From Cyclobacteriaceae bacterium (GTDB taxonomy: Bacteria; Bacteroidota; Bacteroidia; Cytophagales; Cyclobacteriaceae): a stretch of DNA of 45,673 bases. The stretch is from positions 1 to 45,673 of the forward strand of contig JAEUUE010000176.1 in NCBI GenBank assembly GCA_016787605.1. Reading direction: 5' to 3'. Shown piece after piece: positions 7,440 to 15,016 of this stretch. The notes beneath the pieces are model-generated. The model had not been told where the DNA came from. It was given only the letters and a program-made list of their open reading frames with translations, and made no database searches. The translations under genes were made by a program, and so were the position numbers. Numbering within the stretch: position 1 is the stretch's first letter; every line of letters starts with the position of its first letter.

Positions 7440-9674
7440 TCAGGGCTGGGCGGCGAATTCCGAGTAGAGCATGCGGATTTCATGCACGCCAGCCAGGATA
7501 TCCTTGGTTTCCAGGAGCAGGCGGATCTGCAGCAGGCCCATCCGGTTGCCCAGTTCATCTTGCTGTATCTTCTGGATTTGGTGATCCAGGCTCTTCTGGA
7601 TCAACCCGTTGAGTTTGACCCGGTGGTCCTCCAGTTCCTTGCCCTCTTTGAAATTCATGTGCTGGATGCTGTCCGTCACCTTGTCGATGTAGAGGGACAA
7701 TTCTTTTTCCACCTCATCGAGCACTTTCTGGAAGTCGCCTTTGGGCACGGAGTGGTGGTTGATGATGTGGTTGGTGGACACATCGCTGATCAGGTTGGCG
7801 CTCTGGTAAAGGTCCTGGATCAGGTCGAAGACCAGGATATACAGGCGGCCGGCGGCCAGGTGCCCTTTCTTCACGCGGCGAACGTACTTGATGATCTTGC
7901 TGTGGAGTTTTTCGTTCTGGGTCTTTAGTTTCTCCACCTCTTCCTTGGATTTCAGCAGTGTTTCCCGGTCGCCTTTCATGAGCGCCTTGAGGCAGTGCTG
8001 CGTAATCTTGCGTACCGACTTGAGGTTTTTCACCGTGCTCGATTTGCTCTCCTCAATCATCTGGTGCACATCCAGCTCCTCATCGGCAAAAGTCTGCTTG
8101 AGCACCTTTTCCTCTGCCTGCTTCCGGTTGAATACGACGTGGCTCCGGATAAGGAAGAATAACGCGATGGCAGCCAGCGCAAAGAAACCAATAAAGCCAG
8201 ACTGGTAGATGATCAAGGCCATGAGTGCACTGGAAATAAAGGCCACCACGGCCGTGATGAGCCAGCTCGTGATGACGTTCACCACGCCCGCTACGCGATA
8301 GACCGCGCTCTCCCTGCCCCAGGCCATGTCGGCAAAAGAGGTACCCATGGCTACCATGAACGTGACGAACGTGGTGGACAAAGGCAGTTTCTTGGAGGTC
8401 CCGTAAGCAATGAGCATGCTGGACACGAGCAGGTTGACCGAGGCCCGTAGGAGGTCGAATGAAGGAGTTTCACGGTCGCTGCGGTATTTGGTGGTCAGTT
8501 GGGCAAAGCGCTGACTCATGAACGTGGAAATATTCGTCGGGACCACGCTCTCTATCAGGTTGCCGATTTTAACGCCTGATCCTACAATGGCTCTTGATAT
8601 GAAATTCGCTTTAAATAATTCCTCGCCCTCGTCTTGCCGCCCCAGGGAGACCTCCGTCTCTGTTACTTTGCGACTCTTGGCGTTGGTCCACAAGGTGACG
8701 ATCATAATGAACCCTGAAATCAGCAGCAGGTAGTAGGGGGTGACAATCTGTTGCTTAAGAATGTCCATCGTCATTTCGTTCGCCGCCAGTCCGGAAGCCT
8801 GCCAGGCCTGGAATGAAAGCAGGCCAGCAACGGGAACACCGATGAAATTCACCAGGTCGTTGGCGGCAAAGGCCATGGCCAGGGAGAACGTGCCCAGCAA
8901 GACGACCATTTTGAGCGGATGGATCTTGATCCACCACATGAGCACCTGCACCAGGATGCTGAAGAAGACCACGGAGCCGATGAGAATGTTCTGCGTGTTG
9001 GCAATAATCCACTTCACCTGGCCATCGGTCAGCAGCACGCTTCCCTTGGCCCCTTTAATCAGCAGGAAGTAGATGATCGTCGAAATGGCCACACCGCTGA
9101 AGATGGCTCCGTATTTCTTCAGGCTCTTGTCCAGGTCGAAGGAAAAAATGATCCGGAGCACGTGCTGAATGGTGGAGCCAAATACGAAAGAGAGCAAAAC
9201 GGAAAGGAAGATCCCGCTAATGATGGTAATGGCGCTCGACATGTTGATCACTTCGTCCATGTTCGGAAGGCCGGCGGCCCGGTCCAGCGAAAGCAGTATG
9301 CCCGTTGCCGATGCGGCGCCGAGTATTTCAAAGACGAGTGATACGGTGGTGGAAGTGGGTAACCCGAGGGAATTGTATACGTCCAGAAGAACAATGTCGG
9401 TCAACATGACCGCCATGAAAATGATCATGACTTTCTCGAACGTAAAGAAGGAGGGATTGAAGAGGCCATTGCGGGCCACCTCCATCATGCCACTGGAGAA
9501 GGTGGAGCCAACCAGGACGCCCAAGCTGGCTACAATCAGGATAGTCCGGAAGGACCCTGCTTTGGAGCCGATGGCGGAGTTAAGAAAGTTAACGGCATCG
9601 TTGCTGACGCCAACAATAAGGTCAACGCAGGCCGTGGCCAGCAATACAACAACGAGAATCTGATAGGCTTCCAT
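7440..9674 (-). CDS. PiT-family inorganic phosphate transporter with C-terminal PhoU-like domain
   Basis: From ATG 9674 the product is 744 residues (an upstream frame start would add 11 residues with no signal). Two PiT signatures are visible in the membrane part: GVSNDAVNFLNSAIGSKAG (22-40) and FAANDLVNFIGVPVAGLLS (about 280-300), each in one half of the internally duplicated transporter. About a dozen hydrophobic segments run to about residue 525. The last 200 residues are soluble and helical (VKNLKSVRKITQHCLKAL, VEKLKTQNEKLHSKIIKYVR), resembling a PhoU/DUF47 domain. PiT proteins co-transport phosphate with cations; PhoU-like domains restrain uptake, so this fusion may be self-regulating. 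The divergent neighbour at 9915 shares a 240-bp intergenic region. Confidence 0.93.
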   Translation of the reverse strand: MEAYQILVVVLLATACVDLIVGVSNDAVNFLNSAIGSKAGSFRTILIVASLGVLVGSTFSSGMMEVARNGLFNPSFFTFEKVMIIFMAVMLTDIVLLDVYNSLGLPTSTTVSLVFEILGAASATGILLSLDRAAGLPNMDEVINMSSAITIISGIFLSVLLSFVFGSTIQHVLRIIFSFDLDKSLKKYGAIFSGVAISTIIYFLLIKGAKGSVLLTDGQVKWIIANTQNILIGSVVFFSILVQVLMWWIKIHPLKMVVLLGTFSLAMAFAANDLVNFIGVPVAGLLSFQAWQASGLAANEMTMDILKQQIVTPYYLLLISGFIMIVTLWTNAKSRKVTETEVSLGRQDEGEELFKANFISRAIVGSGVKIGNLIESVVPTNISTFMSQRFAQLTTKYRSDRETPSFDLLRASVNLLVSSMLIAYGTSKKLPLSTTFVTFMVAMGTSFADMAWGRESAVYRVAGVVNVITSWLITAVVAFISSALMALIIYQSGFIGFFALAAIALFFLIRSHVVFNRKQAEEKVLKQTFADEELDVHQMIEESKSSTVKNLKSVRKITQHCLKALMKGDRETLLKSKEEVEKLKTQNEKLHSKIIKYVRRVKKGHLAAGRLYILVFDLIQDLYQSANLISDVSTNHIINHHSVPKGDFQKVLDEVEKELSLYIDKVTDSIQHMNFKEGKELEDHRVKLNGLIQKSLDHQIQKIQQDELGNRMGLLQIRLLLETKDILAGVHEIRMLYSEFAAQP

Positions 9675-9788
9675 AGAGCAAAACGGCGGTTCGGGGGACC
9701 CAGGCAACCCGCGGCAAAATCTTCATTTTTCGCCAGCGGTCGCCTGACAATCGTCATCCCCTGAGGCCCAAATTTGTTGTCAAGGAAA

Positions 9789-9804
9789 TGCCCGAATTCG
9801 GGCA
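9789..9804. promoter_or_regulatory. Perfect 16-bp palindrome in a divergent intergenic region
   Basis: TGCCCGAATTCGGGCA is a perfect palindrome between the divergent phosphate transporter (start 9674) and ABC permease (start 9915). It has no loop, so it fits a dimeric operator site better than a terminator. No regulator gene is adjacent, and the role is inferred from position only. Confidence 0.4.
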
Positions 9805-9914
9805 AGATACAGCGAAAATGGACGCCCGGCCCAGCAAGCAGCCTCGTTTTTTGGCCAAGCAGGGATGTTTTGGGTTGGTCCGATTTTAGGGCAGGAGGTG
9901 CAAAAGAACTCCTC

Positions 9915-12347
9915 ATGCTTCGGAACCACTTCCTCATTGCCTTCCGCACCCTGATGGGTAACCGGATGTACTCCGTTATAAATGTGTTTGGTCTTACGGT
10001 GGGGATCGGCAGTTGCCTGGTCATTTTTCTCATCGTGCGCTTTGAATTGAGCTACAATCGCTCCATTCCGGCGGCCGAACGAATCTTCAGGGTTTATACC
10101 ACCTTTAGTGGCGACTTTGAGGGCAATAATCGAGGGGTGTCAACAGGTGTTCAGGGGGCGGTGACGGGCAGTTTTACAGGCCTGGCATCCTCCTTCGCTC
10201 TTCATGGCTGGGGAGCAAAAGTAACGCTGCCGGGACAAAAGAGCACTGACGACACAGAACGCCAGTCGCGGATCGCACTGACCACACCCGATTACTTTAA
10301 GATGATCCCGGTCTATTCGTGGATTCGTGGGTCGGCCTCATCGTTGGGTAAACCCGGGCACGTGGTGCTTACGGTCGACCAGGCAAGAAAGTACCTTGGG
10401 GAGGGATCGCCGGATGCATGGATGGGGCAAACGCTGCATTACAATGATTCGTTGATAGTATCGGTTGCCGGACTGGTGGTGCCCCACCCGGGAAATACCG
10501 ACTTCGAATTCACCGATTTCATCTCGCTTTCTACTATCCCGGCCACATGGCTAAAGGATCAAATCCCCCTGGACGATTGGGAAAGTACCAACAGCAGTGC
10601 GCAACTCTTTATCATGCTTGATGAAGATACTTCTCCGACCGATATGGAGAAACAGTTATTGTCACTTACGGAAGAATACCGTAAGCACAACAAGGAGAAT
10701 GACTGGAGGGCCACCTATACACTGCAACCCTTGAGCGACCTTCATTTCAATACCCGGATGGGCATTTTCGATTTCAGTCGCCCGGCCGCTCATCTTGGAA
10801 CATTAACCACACTTTCATTTGTCGCCGTAATTCTCGTGGTGCTGGCGACGATCAATTTCGTTAACCTGGAAACGGCGCGTGCTATGAAAAGGTCCCGTGA
10901 AGTGGGAATCCGTAAGGTGCTGGGAAGCACCCGTGGACAGCTGATGTGGCATTTTCTTGCACAAAGCATGCTCCTCACGTTTTTTGCTATCCTGGTAGCC
11001 ATCCCGGCGGCGGAAATGGGTTTGCTGTTGTTCCAGGATTTCATTCCCCAAGGGGTTACGCTCTCATTGACCGATGTCTGGACCCTATCATTTCTCGCGG
11101 GCGTTCTGCTGGTGGTAGGTTTTTTTTCCGGGCTCTATCCGGCCTTTGTATTGTCTTCCTTCCTCCCGGCGCTCGCGCTCAAAAACCAGGGGTTAAAGAT
11201 GGGGCACTCGGGATCCGCGATGTTCAGGAAAGGACTGATCGTATTTCAATTTGCCAGTGCACAGTTGCTGATCATCGGCACCCTGGTCATTGTGTCGCAA
11301 ATCGATTTCATGCTGAATAAGGATCTTGGCTTTGAAAAGGAAGCGGTTATTCATATTAACCCGCCCTGGAGGGCGGAGGAGGCGAAGCGCTTCACCTTGA
11401 AAAGCGAAATCGAAAGAATCCCTGGCGTCGACGTAGTTTCCCTCTGCCAGTCGGCACCCGCCACCAAAGGGTACAGCTCTAATGTTCTTTCCATCAAAAG
11501 GGAAGGTGAAGAGATCCGAAAGAGCGTGCTGAGAAAATTTGGAGATCCGAACTATCTCGCGGTGTATGGAATCAGGTTGATCGCTGGAAGGAATCTTACT
11601 CCTAATCACCGGTCTGAAATCCTCGTCAACGAAGCCTTTCTCAAGGAGTATGGGCTGGGTGTCGATGAGTCTTTGGGATATGAAGTGCGCCAGGGCGAGA
11701 AGGCATACTCCATAGTCGGCGTGATGAAGGATTACCACGTGTTCTCACTTCACGAACCCTATCAGGCGGTTTATATGTCGGGATGGGAAGAGGATCTCTA
11801 TGGCATCAGCGTTAAGTTGGCATCGGCGGAAGGTGGCAGGCAGGATTATCAGGAGGCCATTGCGGGAATGGAAGCGGCATGGAAAAAGGTGTATCCGGAG
11901 TATCGATTCAAGTACGAGTTTGTTGATGAAACGATTAGAAATTTCTATCAAACCGAACGCCGCATGTCCAGGTTGGCGGGTACCGCTATGGCCATCGCCA
12001 TAATTATTAGTTGCCTTGGATTGTTCGGCCTGGCTTCCTATACAGCAGTGCAACGCACTAAGGAGGTGGGTATTCGCAAGGTATTGGGAGCCACCGCAGA
12101 GAACATTCTCCTGCTCCTTTCCGGTGACTTTATTAAACTGGTGGCCCTTGCCTTCGTGGTGGCTTCTCCGCTAGCCTGGTGGGGCGCCAATAAGTTTCTT
12201 GGCAACTATTCCTTCCACACCACGCCAGGTATTTCCCTCTTTCTCCTGGCCGGCGGGAGTTCAATGCTTTTCGCCTTCCTTACCGTCTCTTACCAGGCAC
12301 TGAAAACCTCATTCATGAATCCTGTGGATTCACTGCGAACCGAGTAA
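9915..12347 (+). CDS. ABC transporter permease, FtsX/MacB type
   Basis: An 810-residue inner-membrane protein from ATG 9915, just before the first membrane helix (MYSVINVFGLTVGIGSCLVIFLIV). AGGAGG at 9893-9898 is too far (16 bases) to decide the start. It has the duplicated layout common in Bacteroidota: N-terminal helix, periplasmic MacB_PCD domain (about 45-270), an FtsX core of three helices, a second periplasmic domain (about 420-670) and a second FtsX core. Both cores begin with the family signature: RSREVGIRKVLGSTRGQL and RTKEVGIRKVLGATAENI. Such permeases work with an ATPase of the MacB/LolD type in extrusion or mechanotransmission; no ATPase gene is adjacent here, so it must use one encoded elsewhere. 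Substrate unknown. Confidence 0.93.
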   Translation: MLRNHFLIAFRTLMGNRMYSVINVFGLTVGIGSCLVIFLIVRFELSYNRSIPAAERIFRVYTTFSGDFEGNNRGVSTGVQGAVTGSFTGLASSFALHGWGAKVTLPGQKSTDDTERQSRIALTTPDYFKMIPVYSWIRGSASSLGKPGHVVLTVDQARKYLGEGSPDAWMGQTLHYNDSLIVSVAGLVVPHPGNTDFEFTDFISLSTIPATWLKDQIPLDDWESTNSSAQLFIMLDEDTSPTDMEKQLLSLTEEYRKHNKENDWRATYTLQPLSDLHFNTRMGIFDFSRPAAHLGTLTTLSFVAVILVVLATINFVNLETARAMKRSREVGIRKVLGSTRGQLMWHFLAQSMLLTFFAILVAIPAAEMGLLLFQDFIPQGVTLSLTDVWTLSFLAGVLLVVGFFSGLYPAFVLSSFLPALALKNQGLKMGHSGSAMFRKGLIVFQFASAQLLIIGTLVIVSQIDFMLNKDLGFEKEAVIHINPPWRAEEAKRFTLKSEIERIPGVDVVSLCQSAPATKGYSSNVLSIKREGEEIRKSVLRKFGDPNYLAVYGIRLIAGRNLTPNHRSEILVNEAFLKEYGLGVDESLGYEVRQGEKAYSIVGVMKDYHVFSLHEPYQAVYMSGWEEDLYGISVKLASAEGGRQDYQEAIAGMEAAWKKVYPEYRFKYEFVDETIRNFYQTERRMSRLAGTAMAIAIIISCLGLFGLASYTAVQRTKEVGIRKVLGATAENILLLLSGDFIKLVALAFVVASPLAWWGANKFLGNYSFHTTPGISLFLLAGGSSMLFAFLTVSYQALKTSFMNPVDSLRTE

Positions 12348-12356
12348 ACTGATTTC

Positions 12357-13973
12357 CTACTTGGAAGCCCCTCCGGCAGCCTGTTGCTGGCGGGCGAGGG
12401 CCAGGGACACGGCCGCCGCCGCATTGACCAGGCCGCCGGTGTTGCTGAGTTCGGCAAATGTGGCCTGGCCACCCCCCGGCTTGTTCACGGTGAGGCCGTC
12501 GAACTTACGGGTTGAAGTTTTTATTATATCGGCCACCTGCACGGCCGACAAGTCGGGGAAATACGACCACACCAGGGCGGCGATGCCGGTCACTACCGGG
12601 GCCGCCATGCTCGTCCCGCTCTTTTCTTCGTACCCGTTGTTGGGTACCGTGGAATAGATGTCCACCCCGGGCGCGAAAACATCAACCGTCTTCTTCCCGT
12701 AATTCGAAAATTCGGCTACAAACTCTTTCCCGCTGCCGGCGGACGTGGCGCCTACTTCGATCCAGTTGCGCGCTTGTTTTCCATTCCCATACACGCGGTT
12801 CGGGTAATTCCCCTCTTTGTCGTTGTCTTGTTTTTCGTTGCCCGATCCATGAACGAGCAGCACGCCTTTTCGCTCGGCGTAAGCCACCGCCTCATCCACC
12901 ACATTTTTGTCGGGGGAGATGGACTTTCCAAAGCTCATGTTGATGATTCGGGCGCCATTGTCCACGGCATAACGGATTGCGTTGGCGATATCCTTGTCGC
13001 GTTCGTCACCGTTGGGAACGGCACGCAGGCTCATAATGCGCACGTGATCGGCAATGCCCTGGATGCCCAGGTTATTCGTGCGGCTTGCCGCCACAATGCC
13101 GGCCACGTGGGTGCCGTGCATAGGGTCGGGCCCTTCGACGTTGTTGTTGCCATAGAAGCGTTCGTTGACATTGTCAGGGTTGTCGCCCACGAGCGCACGG
13201 GAATCGAAGTCCGTGTTGTATCCGTATTCAACAATAACCCGGTAATGATCCAAAGCCTCATCCAGGTCCTTGCGGATCTTTTCAAGATTTTCCCCTTCAT
13301 CGGCATTGCGAAGCAAGAGCAGTGCAAAACCCTTGGCGAAGCTCAGGGAGGGATTGGTGGATTGCAGCGTATCTACGGCTTCCAGGGTCAGCCGGTCTGT
13401 TTTCAGCACGGCACTTAAGGTGTCGATGCTGAACTTCAGGCTGCGACTCATTTTTTGGTAATAGTCGTATTCTTCGCGGTTCTCGTCGCGGAGCTTGGTG
13501 TATTTCTCTTTGATCGCGAGGTATTGGGCATATTCCTTTCGCTGCTTGCCCGGGATTTTGTTTTCCGTCAGCCCTCCATACTTCTTGTCCAGCCGAAGGT
13601 ACTGGCGTGTCAGCTCGTAGGTATCCTCGTTTACCTCGCCGTCCTTGCCGCCGATGAAGTTCCATCCGTGGACATCATCCACGTAACCATTCTTATCGTC
13701 ATCCAGGCCGTTGCCGGCCACTTCACGCGGATTGGTCCAGAGCACCTCCTTCAGGTCTTCATGATCGATGTCGATGCCGCTGTCGATAATGGCCACAATC
13801 ACCGGGTTGGCCGGCCGGCCTTTCAATTGCTCATAGGCCCGTTCCAGGCTGATCCCCTGCACCTGGTGGGTTTCGGGATCGAGCAAGTGCCATTCCTTGG
13901 GAATTTGCGCCCAGGCGTTTTCTCGCAGAAGCGCCAGGGCAAAGAGGAGGGCCAGCAGACGTGAAGAAATCAT
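12357..13973 (-). CDS. Exported S8 family serine peptidase (subtilase) with long insertion
   Basis: From ATG 13973 the product is 538 residues with a signal peptide (cleavage near NAWAQ, residue 23). A TTG five codons upstream overlaps the promoter and is rejected. The catalytic triad is complete: Asp64 (AIIDSGID), His286 (MHGTHVAGI) and Ser455 (GTSMAAPV), with the oxyanion Asn379 (GSGNE). About 220 residues separate Asp and His where about 30 are usual in subtilisins; this insert includes an Asp-rich stretch (NGLDDDKNGYVDD, 88-100) that may bind calcium and a highly charged helical part (about 125-250). No C-terminal sorting domain follows. It is a periplasmic or secreted protease; its stop lies 9 bases from that of the convergent permease. 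Confidence 0.94.
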   Translation of the reverse strand: MISSRLLALLFALALLRENAWAQIPKEWHLLDPETHQVQGISLERAYEQLKGRPANPVIVAIIDSGIDIDHEDLKEVLWTNPREVAGNGLDDDKNGYVDDVHGWNFIGGKDGEVNEDTYELTRQYLRLDKKYGGLTENKIPGKQRKEYAQYLAIKEKYTKLRDENREEYDYYQKMSRSLKFSIDTLSAVLKTDRLTLEAVDTLQSTNPSLSFAKGFALLLLRNADEGENLEKIRKDLDEALDHYRVIVEYGYNTDFDSRALVGDNPDNVNERFYGNNNVEGPDPMHGTHVAGIVAASRTNNLGIQGIADHVRIMSLRAVPNGDERDKDIANAIRYAVDNGARIINMSFGKSISPDKNVVDEAVAYAERKGVLLVHGSGNEKQDNDKEGNYPNRVYGNGKQARNWIEVGATSAGSGKEFVAEFSNYGKKTVDVFAPGVDIYSTVPNNGYEEKSGTSMAAPVVTGIAALVWSYFPDLSAVQVADIIKTSTRKFDGLTVNKPGGGQATFAELSNTGGLVNAAAAVSLALARQQQAAGGASK

Positions 13974-13985
13974 AAGTTGGAAACG

Positions 13986-13993
13986 CAAAAATA
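13986..13993 (-). promoter_or_regulatory. -7 element of the subtilase promoter
   Basis: TATTTTTG on the minus strand is a perfect match to TAnnTTTG and ends 12 bases before the ATG at 13973, predicting a very short leader. TTTG lies 23 bases further upstream, slightly beyond the usual -33 spacing. Confidence 0.55.
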
Positions 13994-14125
13994 CGGGGTT
14001 TGGCTCGCTACGGGATCAAATTTCTCAAAAGGTGTCAAAAACCTTACGCCAGATAGCTCGCCGCAAATACTCTACGCCCGAATTGGGGCCCTTTGGGGAG
14101 ATTTGAATAACAAATCAAAGAAGCC

Positions 14126-14239
14126 ATGGTACACCTCATCTTGCTGTCGGTTGGGTTTTTCTTCGCCCTCTTCTTCTATTATGCCGCACAGCTGAACCGC
14201 CAGCGTGACCTTGAATCGACGCCCCATTTGGCTGTTTGA
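14126..14239 (+). CDS. Possible 37-residue single-pass membrane protein
   Basis: A short frame begins MVHLILLSVGFFFALFFYYA and continues AQLNRQRDLESTPHLAV. It has one 20-residue hydrophobic helix followed by a positively charged flank, a layout seen in genuine small membrane proteins. A terminator-like hairpin (14301-14324) follows the stop on the same strand, and an inverted repeat GATTTG-aataa-CAAATC (14100-14116) precedes the ATG. No homologue is recognised and no ribosome binding site is clear. It may be a real small gene or chance. Confidence 0.4.
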   Translation: MVHLILLSVGFFFALFFYYAAQLNRQRDLESTPHLAV

Positions 14240-14300
14240 AGTGATTGATCGTGATATTGCTTGATTGGGCGGCGCTGAAAGCCGCAGGAATGAAAACAAC

Positions 14301-14326
14301 AAACCCACCTGAGTAGGTGGGTTTTT
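14301..14326 (+). terminator. Rho-independent terminator
   Basis: A 10-bp stem AAACCCACCT (14301-14310) / AGGTGGGTTT (14315-14324) with a GAGT loop and trailing T-run. The T-run is better on the plus strand, fitting termination after the small frame at 14126-14239. It is also part of a partial duplicate of the tRNA-Leu 3' end and terminator that follow at 14405. Confidence 0.65.
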
Positions 14327-14404
14327 AATGTGCCGAAGACGGGAATGGCTTCACTCCGCCCCTCAGGGTAAACTTCTCGTCCCATACAGTTTCAGACAAT
14401 AAAA

Positions 14405-14430
14405 AAACCCACCTGGTTAAGGTGGGTCTT
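14405..14430 (-). terminator. Rho-independent terminator of the tRNA cluster
   Basis: On the minus strand the stem ACCCACCT / AGGTGGGT (14427-14420, 14414-14407) with a 5-base loop is followed by seven T residues. It lies a few bases after the 3' end of tRNA-Leu(CAG), as expected for the end of the tRNA transcript. Confidence 0.8.
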
Positions 14431-14435
14431 TAACG

Positions 14436-14517
14436 TGCCGAAGGCGGGACTCGAACCCGCATACCTTGCGGCACACGCCCCTGAAACGTGCGTGTCTACC
14501 AATTTCACCACTTCGGC
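14436..14517 (-). tRNA. tRNA-Leu, anticodon CAG
   Basis: An 82-base class II tRNA. The acceptor stem GCCGAAG pairs with CTTCGGC and the discriminator is A; CCA is not encoded. The D-arm has AAATTGGTAGAC, the anticodon loop is TTCAGGG on a CACGT/GCGTG stem (anticodon CAG, reads CUG), a variable arm follows, and the T-arm reads GCGGGTTCGAGTCCCGC. It is the last of three tRNAs on the transcript and is followed directly by a terminator. Confidence 0.95.
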
Positions 14518-14566
14518 GGTACAACCTCTACTCGTTTCTCCCAGGGGAGAAACTCAGGGGGAGGTG

Positions 14567-14648
<82 letters not shown>

Positions 14649-14667
14649 AGGTCTTTGGCCCAACTTC

Positions 14668-14687
14668 GCCCCGACAGCAATCGGGGC
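14668..14687. repeat. Short hairpin GCCCCGA-N6-TCGGGGC
   Basis: A perfect 7-bp stem with loop CAGCAA between tRNA-Thr and tRNA-Leu(GAG). Similar CCCGAT-N-ATCGGG hairpins are dispersed in many Bacteroidota intergenic regions. In the precursor it may guide tRNA processing or be a passive repeat. Confidence 0.45.
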
Positions 14688-14750
14688 TTCGTCAGGCAGG
14701 CAAGGCGGCAAAGGTATAAAAGCTTTGTCGTCCTCCCAATATCTAGTTCA

Positions 14751-14798
14751 GGCTCCTCTGAGCCATTCGAAGGCTCGCCCTGAGCCCTGTCGAAGGGG

Positions 14799-14802
<4 letters not shown>
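14751..14802. repeat. Two imperfect copies of a dispersed palindromic repeat (CTGAGCC-n-TCGAAGG type)
   Basis: CTGAGCCATTCGAAGG and CTGAGCCCTGTCGAAGG occur in tandem next to the 3' end of tRNA-Thr. This matches the widespread intergenic element of the form CCCTTCGACAGGCTCAGGG found in many bacterial genomes. The copies can also form hairpins with flanking GGCTC and GAGCC. It lies in the spacer of the tRNA transcript. Confidence 0.6.
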
Positions 14803-14871
<69 letters not shown>

Positions 14872-14906
14872 TTTTCCTCTTTCCGGGCTACCCCGCGAAA
14901 GGGACA

Positions 14907-14914
14907 CAAAAGTA
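14907..14914 (-). promoter_or_regulatory. -7 element of the tRNA-Thr/Leu/Leu promoter
   Basis: TACTTTTG on the minus strand is a perfect TAnnTTTG match, ending 35 bases before tRNA-Thr. A clear -33 TTTG at normal spacing is not seen. Confidence 0.5.
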
Positions 14915-15002
14915 GAATTATTCACAAAAACTCGGTGATCCAAGGTCAGGGAAAATGCCAATTTCTTGGCCGATTGGGCTCTCTGATTAGCAGGAAGGGC
15001 CA

Positions 15003-15010
15003 TATCTTCG
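15003..15010 (+). promoter_or_regulatory. -7 element abutting the FAD monooxygenase start
   Basis: TATCTTCG, one mismatch from TAnnTTTG, ends 6 bases before ATG 15017, so the transcript would be leaderless or nearly so. Confidence 0.4.
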
Positions 15011-15016
15011 CCTGCG

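Larger units (their letters stand above)
14301..14450. repeat. Imperfect direct repeat of a terminator plus tRNA-Leu 3' end
   Basis: Copy A (14301-14344) and copy B (14405-about 14449) align over about 44 bases with few differences. Both consist of a CCCACCT/AGGTGGG hairpin, a short spacer and TGCCGAAG-CGGGA, which in copy B is the 3' acceptor and T-stem of tRNA-Leu(CAG). Copy A is therefore a decayed fragment of a tRNA-Leu gene end. The 60 bases between the copies hold nothing recognisable. Confidence 0.65.
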
